A stretch of DNA of 64,000 nucleotides from Deinococcus taeanensis (GTDB taxonomy: Bacteria > Deinococcota > Deinococci > Deinococcales > Deinococcaceae), in contig NZ_CP083456.1 in NCBI RefSeq assembly GCF_020229735.1, forward strand, positions 378,501-442,500, written 5' to 3'. A program made the translations under genes and the position numbers. The first letter of the stretch is position 1. Every line of letters starts with the position of its first letter. Under the pieces are notes generated by a model, which worked only from the letters and a program-made list of their open reading frames with translations, did not search any database and was not told where the DNA came from. Positions 59,113 through 64,000 of the stretch are shown piece after piece.

Positions 59113-60107
59113 GCACCGCCACGCCCCCCGGTGACACCTTTCCCGCCGGTCCGCTCGAGAAACGCTCCCTGGGCGAACACATCGCGGTCCACCTTCAGTC
59201 GCTGCTGCTCGACGGGCACCTGCGGCCCGGCGACACCCTGCCCAGCCAGCGCGAACTCGCCCAGCGCTACGGCACCAGCGTGGCCGCGGTCCGTGAAGCA
59301 ATCAGCATCCTGTCGGCCAGCGGCGTCGTGGACGCCCGCCCGGGACGCGGCACGGTCGTGCTGCCCGTCACCCAGCAGGCCCCCAGCATCAACCTGTGGC
59401 TCGGGGCGGTGCTCGACGAAACCGAAGCGCGCGCCTTCCTGGACACCCGCCAGGTGCTCGAGCACTACACCATCGCCCAGGCCGCGCGGGTCGCCACCCC
59501 CGAACAGCACGCCGAACTGCTCGGGCACCTGCACCGCATGCGCGACGTTCAGGGTGACCCGGAAGGATTCATTCAGGCGGACCTCGCCCTGCACCTCGCG
59601 GTCGCCCAGGCCGCCGGCAACCCGGTGGTGCTCCGCCTCCTGCGGGCCATTCACATGCCCCTGGCGAACCTGCTGCGCGCCATCAGCACCGACCTGCTGA
59701 CCAGCGGCCGTTTCCCCGCCCTGTACGACACGCACCGCGACATCATTCACGGCATCATCCGCCGTGACGCCCCCGGCGCAATTCAGGCGTTTGACTGGAT
59801 GCTCGACCAGACCACCGAAGGCGGTACCCTGGAACGCGCCCTGGGCCGGCCCGCCGAGCCTGAACCGCCCCTGGGCGCCGACTTCCTCGAGGACCTCCAC
59901 TGGAACCTCACCCGCCTGATCGGCCCGATGGCCGACGTGCTGATTCCCGAAGCTGCCAGCGAACTCGGCCTCGACCCCGACAGCCTCACCCGCCAGCATC
60001 TGGGCCGCTACCTGCAGGGCCTCGCCCGCCAGCTGCCCCCCGCCAAACAGGACGAGTGGCACGCGCTGGCCGAACTGCTCGAAAAACGCTACGGCGACGA
60101 CCGCTGA
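59109..60107 (+). CDS. GntR/FCD-family regulator with an extra C-terminal domain
   Basis: GTG 59109 is coupled to the upstream gene. The product has 332 residues. The winged HTH (about 20-85) shows LRPGDTLPSQRELAQRYGTS and VREAISILSASGVVDARPGR. The FCD helical ligand domain (about 95-245) carries FIQADLALHLAVAQAAGNP and YDTHRDIIHGIIRRDAPGA with the usual metal-binding Asp and His. About 85 further residues end with NLTRLIGPMADVLIPEAASE and LGRYLQGLARQLPP. This resembles the small helical module, DUF8082-like by memory, found at the end of some bacterial Ser/Thr kinases. It probably controls the divergent liv operon. Confidence 0.85.
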   Translation: MSTATPPGDTFPAGPLEKRSLGEHIAVHLQSLLLDGHLRPGDTLPSQRELAQRYGTSVAAVREAISILSASGVVDARPGRGTVVLPVTQQAPSINLWLGAVLDETEARAFLDTRQVLEHYTIAQAARVATPEQHAELLGHLHRMRDVQGDPEGFIQADLALHLAVAQAAGNPVVLRLLRAIHMPLANLLRAISTDLLTSGRFPALYDTHRDIIHGIIRRDAPGAIQAFDWMLDQTTEGGTLERALGRPAEPEPPLGADFLEDLHWNLTRLIGPMADVLIPEAASELGLDPDSLTRQHLGRYLQGLARQLPPAKQDEWHALAELLEKRYGDDR

Positions 60108-60218
60108 GCCCCGCCCGGAAGGGCACGCTTCACTGCTGGCCCGCCCGGCTTCACGGCGCCCCACCCCAATTGCGCCCTGTCTTCCACTGCCGCGCCCGTC
60201 TGCCGCTACCCTGAAGCC

Positions 60219-62267
60219 ATGGCCACCCTGGTGATCGTCGAGAGCCCGGCGAAAGCGAAAAAAATCGCCGGATACCTCGGTCAGGGCTACGTCGTCTGCG
60301 CCTCCCTCGGGCACGTGCGCGACCTGCCGGGCTCGAAAGGGGAGATCCCCGAGCGCTACCGCCAGGAACCCTGGGCGGCCCTCGGCGTGAACCCCGCGAC
60401 CTTCACGCCCATCTACGTCGTGCCGCCCGCCAAGCGCCAGACCGTCCGCGAACTCCAGCAACTGGCCCGGACGGCCGACGCGGTGCTGTTCGCCTCCGAC
60501 ATGGACCGCGAAGGCGAAGCCATCTCCTACCACCTCAGCCGGCTGCTGGGGGTCGACCAGCCGGTGCGGATGGTGTTCACGGAAATCACCAAGGACGCCC
60601 TGCAGCGCGCCCTGCAGACCACCCGGCCGCTGGACCTGCGCCTCGTGGCCGCGCAGGAAGCCCGGCGGGTCATCGACCGGCTGGTGGGCTACCGGGTCAG
60701 TCCGCTGCTGTGGAACAGCGTCGGCAGCAAACTCAGCGCCGGGCGGGTGCAGAGCGCCGCCCTGATGCTCCTCGCCGCCCGCGACATGGCCCGCATGACC
60801 TTCCGCCCCGCCACGTTCTGGGTGATCCGCGCGGCCGCGCAGACCCGCCCGGCCTTCACCGCCACCGTGACGCACGTCCGCAGCAAGGACCACCCGGCCG
60901 GCCGGCCCATCGCCAAAGCCAGCGACTACACCCAGGCTGGCGTGCTGAAAGAAGGCGCGCAGGTGCTCGTCATGACCGGCGAGCAGGCGAGCGCCCTGAG
61001 CGCCTACCTCGACGGAAAGGACGCCACGGTCACCCGGGTGGACCTCACCGAAACCCGCTCCCGCCCGGCCCCGCCGTTGATCACCAGCACCCTCCAGCAG
61101 GCCGGAAGCCGCCTGAACCTCAGCGCCAGGCGTGTCATGGACGTCGCCCAGACGCTCTACGAGGGCGGGTACATCACCTACATGCGCACCGACTCGCCCG
61201 CCCTGTCGGACGAGGCCCTGAGCGAAGCCCGGCGGGAGGCCGCCCGGCTGTTCGGCCCCGGCGCCGTGCCCTCACAGCCCCGGCAGTACGCTACGCGCAA
61301 CAAGAACGCCCAGGAAGCCCATGAAGCCATCCGGCCCGCCGGCACCACCTGGCGCGCCCCTGACACCGTGGGCCTCACCGGCGACACCCTGGCGGTCTAC
61401 ACCCTGATCTACCAGCGGACCGTGGCCTCCCAGATGCACGACGCCGTCTTCGACAAAACCGTCGTGACCCTTACCTGCGGCGCCGCCACCCTCAGTGCCC
61501 AGGGCCGCGTCCTGAAAGACGCCGGGTACCTCCGCCTCCTTCAGGACGACGCTGGTGACCCGGATGACCAGAACCTTCCGGCCCTCACGCCCGGTCAGCA
61601 GGTGCCGCTGCGCGCCCGGCCGCCCGAGGGGAAAACCACCTCCCCCCCCACCCGCTACACCGAAGCCACGCTGGTGCAGGCCATGGAGAAAGCCGGCATC
61701 GGCCGCCCCAGCACTTACGCCCAGACCGTCAGCACCCTCCAGACCCGCGGGTACGCCCGCCTCGCCGGGCGGCACCTCGCGGTCACCGCCGTCGGTCTCC
61801 TGGTCGCCACCTACCTCGCCCGGCAGGTGCCGCCGGTCATGCACAGGGACTTCACGGCCACCATGGAAACCGGACTCGATGACGTCGCCGCCGGACACAC
61901 CACCCGCGTGGATTACCTCACGCGCTTCTGGACCGAAGGCCTCGCCCCCATCATTGGCCGGGCGTCCCATGAGGCGCCCAGCCTGCCCCTGCCGCACCTG
62001 GAGGGCACCCGGTTGCGCGCCGCGGCGTCCGGCCCCCACCTGGTCCGCGGAGGGCAGGCCGCGCCCCTGCCGCCCGAGGTGATTCCCGCCGACCTGAGCG
62101 AAGCGGAGGCAGTGGCCATCATGCAGGGTGGCTGGACCCCGCCCAAACAGCGCCGTCCGCGCGGCGCCGCGCACCCGGACACCAGCCAGGCTGCCCGCCC
62201 ACGCAAGAGCATGAAAGCGGCGCCGCACAAACCGCGCGGCGCCCCGAAACGCAAGACGAAACCGTGA
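60219..62267 (+). CDS. topA: DNA topoisomerase I (type IA), compact form
   Basis: The 682-residue product begins VIVESPAKAKKIAGYLG (TOPRIM Glu) and has ASDMDREGEAISYHL (acidic triad). The active-site Tyr lies in GGYITYMRTDSPALS, and EKAGIGRPSTYA follows further on. Unlike chromosomal TopA it lacks C-terminal Cys4 zinc ribbons. The tail is short and Lys/Arg/Pro rich (KAAPHKPRGAPKRKTKP), perhaps for DNA binding. It relaxes negatively supercoiled DNA. TACCCT lies 6 nt before the ATG, a possible leaderless -10. The compact form suggests an accessory or plasmid-borne enzyme. Confidence 0.92.
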   Translation: MATLVIVESPAKAKKIAGYLGQGYVVCASLGHVRDLPGSKGEIPERYRQEPWAALGVNPATFTPIYVVPPAKRQTVRELQQLARTADAVLFASDMDREGEAISYHLSRLLGVDQPVRMVFTEITKDALQRALQTTRPLDLRLVAAQEARRVIDRLVGYRVSPLLWNSVGSKLSAGRVQSAALMLLAARDMARMTFRPATFWVIRAAAQTRPAFTATVTHVRSKDHPAGRPIAKASDYTQAGVLKEGAQVLVMTGEQASALSAYLDGKDATVTRVDLTETRSRPAPPLITSTLQQAGSRLNLSARRVMDVAQTLYEGGYITYMRTDSPALSDEALSEARREAARLFGPGAVPSQPRQYATRNKNAQEAHEAIRPAGTTWRAPDTVGLTGDTLAVYTLIYQRTVASQMHDAVFDKTVVTLTCGAATLSAQGRVLKDAGYLRLLQDDAGDPDDQNLPALTPGQQVPLRARPPEGKTTSPPTRYTEATLVQAMEKAGIGRPSTYAQTVSTLQTRGYARLAGRHLAVTAVGLLVATYLARQVPPVMHRDFTATMETGLDDVAAGHTTRVDYLTRFWTEGLAPIIGRASHEAPSLPLPHLEGTRLRAAASGPHLVRGGQAAPLPPEVIPADLSEAEAVAIMQGGWTPPKQRRPRGAAHPDTSQAARPRKSMKAAPHKPRGAPKRKTKP

Positions 62268-62290
62268 CCCCACTGAGGCGCCCAGGGCGT

Positions 62291-62324
62291 CCAGTCTGCC
62301 CGGGGCAGGGTCCGGGCAGGCTGG
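62291..62324. terminator. Bidirectional terminator between topA and the DoxX-like gene
   Basis: CCAGTCTGCCCGG (62291-62303) pairs with CCGGGCAGGCTGG (62312-62324) with one G-U pair and an 8-nt loop. It lies between convergent genes ending at 62267 and 62334. Confidence 0.7.
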
Positions 62325-62333
62325 GCGCGGCGG

Positions 62334-62939
62334 TTAAGGTTCGCGGTGGAACCGGCGACGGAAGCGTGCATGCACGGCCTGCATCCTCTCGGCTGAACGG
62401 GCCGCTTTGGGATCCGCGATCAGGGCGCCGCCGCGTGAGGTGGCCCCCACGACCAGGGCACCCGAGATCAGGACCAGATTCTTGATGATGTACTGGCCTT
62501 CAAGGTTCGGCACCAGCGGAAAGACTTTGAAGGTCTCCTCGGGAAAAAAGATCAGGGGCAGGAACGTCCCGGCCATCTGCAGCAGGAGCAGCAGCACCGT
62601 GACCCGCAGGAACCTGCCGCTCAGCAGGCCCAGCCCGATCGCGCATTCCCAGGTGGCCAGGAGAGGCAAGCTGGCCTGCGCAGGAACCAGCCCGAACGTG
62701 AGGACCGAAATGGTGTGGGTTGCCAGGCCTTCGGCGCTGCTCATGCCTGGAAAAAATTTCTGCACCCCAAACCAGAAGAAGATCAGTCCCAGCGAGAGAC
62801 GCAGCAGCGTAATCCCGTGCCTGGCCCACCAGCCGACAAGGCGGGCTTCATACAGATTGAAGGCTGCCGTAAACTCAGACCCCTTCTGAACGGGTGTGCG
62901 CGACGATGACCGGCCGTGAAGTTCTGGGGAAAATCGCAT
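62334..62939 (-). CDS. DoxX/DUF417-like membrane protein
   Basis: The 201-residue product starts at ATG 62939 with GGAGGG upstream. It has about four hydrophobic helices: LRLSLGLIFFWFGVQKFFPG, ISVLTFGLVPAQASLPLLAT, LRVTVLLLLLQMAGTFLPLI and YIIKNLVLISGALVVGATS. Gly/Phe-rich helix 1 and the ECAIGLGLLSG loop fit the DoxX/DUF417 (YkgB) group, whose role is poorly known. The long basic C-terminal tail (RMQAVHARFRRRFHREP) faces the cytoplasm by the positive-inside rule. Confidence 0.8.
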   Translation of the reverse strand: MRFSPELHGRSSSRTPVQKGSEFTAAFNLYEARLVGWWARHGITLLRLSLGLIFFWFGVQKFFPGMSSAEGLATHTISVLTFGLVPAQASLPLLATWECAIGLGLLSGRFLRVTVLLLLLQMAGTFLPLIFFPEETFKVFPLVPNLEGQYIIKNLVLISGALVVGATSRGGALIADPKAARSAERMQAVHARFRRRFHREP

Positions 62940-63821
62940 AGTACCCTCCGGCAGAGTCAGATGAGGACACTTCCTTCCCTGCTGCTACACGGCTATATGC
63001 CGCAGGCAGTCAGGCGGATCACCCAGCGCAGCCAGGCCGCCTTGAGCATCCCTGAAGCGGGCGCCCTCAGAAGTGACGTGGTGCCGTCCGTCCTGAGGGC
63101 GCCAACGTCACGGCGAACCTCCCCCGGTGCGTGAAACGACGTTCCAGGCCGTCCGGCTCAGACTGCGCCGCCCGGTGTGCCCCAGCGCCGCGCACAGCCG
63201 CTGCGCACCAGGCTGATGCGGGCACCTGCCCTGAGCCTGAAACCCTCTGGCCCCACACCCCTGACCATGGGCGGCGCCACACACGTGCACACGTGCCTCC
63301 CGCATGTCCAAGACTGCAGTTCCGATCCCAACCCCATCAAGCGGCAGGTCCAGCTAAAAAACAGGGAACCCAGGGACGCTGGCCAGCGCCGTCCCAGGTC
63401 CCCCGGCCGACCTTGGCAGTCAGTACGCAAATCCTGCAGGCGTGGGTTCCGGGCGATCACCCTCATGAAGACGCTGGTGCCGCCATGATGCCGCGTGTCC
63501 TGGTACTGCAAGGTGCTGCAGGCGTGCCGCAGGGATGTGCCGCCGCAAGACGGCCGGCTGTCGGCGGGGGACATCCTGAAATCACCGCCGTTTATTCAGC
63601 CCGCCGCCCAGCCCCCGGCCGTTCAGCATCGGCCCTCCGGCCGGGCGACCGCCTCTCCTGTTCCGTGACAGAGCGCTGCCTCTGCCCCAGGCCAGACCTC
63701 ATTTCAGATGGGCCGTCAGGATGAAGTGGAACACACCAGACCGTCAGGTCTCAGAGGTCTGAACCAGATGTGGCAGTTCCCCGCGAATACTCATGACGGA
63801 GGGTGTGGCGCCCCATGGTAA
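62940..63821. other. Gene-poor stretch of about 880 bp
   Basis: Short open frames occur on both strands (for example 63131-63724) but none has a good start, motif or typical codon pattern. No clear hairpin ends the region. It may contain decayed sequence. Confidence 0.4.
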
Positions 63822-64000
63822 TCACCAGAGAACGTGGGTCCAGTCCTCCGCGTGACGTGAATGAACGGCGGCGGCCGCGGCGGCCTGCTTCTGCTGCGCG
63901 GTCATCGTGTCGGAGATAACGTTGTTGGGATTGGTCGGATCAATCACAGGCAGGATCTCCAGGGACGTCCGCATATACCCCAGGACGTGCCAGACGTTTT
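63822..64000 (-). CDS. C-terminal end of a truncated gene, possibly a CD-NTase-like nucleotidyltransferase
   Basis: On the minus strand the frame is open from the window edge to TGA at 63824-63822, giving 58 residues. It ends IDPTNPNNVISDTM, then AQQKQAAAAAAVHSRH and EDWTHVLW. A DP-x-x-P-x-NN segment followed by an alanine-rich helix resembles the C-terminus of CBASS/OAS-type nucleotidyltransferases as I remember them. The match is weak and the catalytic region is outside the window. An identity is therefore only suggested. Confidence 0.4.
   Translation of the reverse strand, partial: NVWHVLGYMRTSLEILPVIDPTNPNNVISDTMTAQQKQAAAAAAVHSRHAEDWTHVLW

Noticed and set aside
63131..63724. A 197-codon plus-strand frame in the right-hand gene-poor stretch
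   Set aside because: No ribosome site, Cys/Pro/Arg-rich low-complexity translation and an equally long frame on the opposite strand suggest noise.

Overview
The window is high-GC bacterial DNA that looks like a Deinococcus. The grounds are the very high GC at third codon positions, TTG/GTG starts, probable leaderless promoters (a -10 box 6 nt before an ATG), and the gene content (liv-type and sugar ABC systems, GAF/PAS kinases, IS families). It is mostly a catabolic and transport region, with no rRNA, tRNA or ribosomal genes seen. A compact second-type topoisomerase I and several insertion elements would suit a megaplasmid or secondary chromosome, but that is inference.

Layout. (1) 1-2914: the end of an unknown gene, then an AT-richer block (84-2850) bounded by two copies of one IS4-like element in inverted orientation and by a perfect 9-bp direct repeat. 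It looks like a composite transposon. Its cargo is a lipoprotein with a nucleic-acid-deaminase-like toxin domain, interrupted by one in-frame TGA, followed by a possible immunity gene. (2) 3206-11055: accessory genes: a GAF-PAS kinase lacking its phospho-acceptor His, a HAD phosphatase, a luciferase-family oxidoreductase with a palindromic operator, a flavoprotein monooxygenase, a possible TIR-bounded element (8651-10290) with a P-loop kinase and a DDE transposase, and an ISL3-like remnant. (3) 11225-21333: a liv-type ABC transporter whose operon includes an acyl-CoA synthetase and a PaaK-like ligase, with another acyl-CoA synthetase divergent from it. This suggests uptake and CoA activation of an organic acid. 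(4) 21999-32120: an alpha/beta hydrolase, then a GH3 glycosidase with an Opp/Dpp-type ABC system and a LacI regulator with two operator-like palindromes. The DppC-DppD fusion gene has a one-base frameshift in a G run. (5) 32603-39463: a secreted GH43, a CUT1 sugar transporter without its own ATPase, an intracellular GH43 and an M42 peptidase. (6) 39452-53142: a complete L-rhamnose regulon. (7) 53266-60107: a second liv-type ABC operon divergent from a membrane sensor-like protein and a GntR/FCD regulator with an unusual C-terminal domain. (8) 60219-64000: topoisomerase I, a DoxX/DUF417-like membrane protein, a gene-poor stretch and a truncated gene at the edge.

How the genes work together. 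The rhamnose block reads as a full pathway. RhaS-RhaT-RhaP-RhaQ import rhamnose, RhaM interconverts anomers, RhaI isomerises and RhaB phosphorylates. A fused aldolase/dehydrogenase then yields DHAP and L-lactate, and LutABC oxidises lactate to pyruvate. A DeoR-type repressor sits between the two divergent operons, and its putative 9-bp half-sites overlap both -10 boxes. The neighbouring GH3 and GH43 loci fit plant-polysaccharide breakdown, with secreted and cytoplasmic enzymes placed next to oligosaccharide importers.
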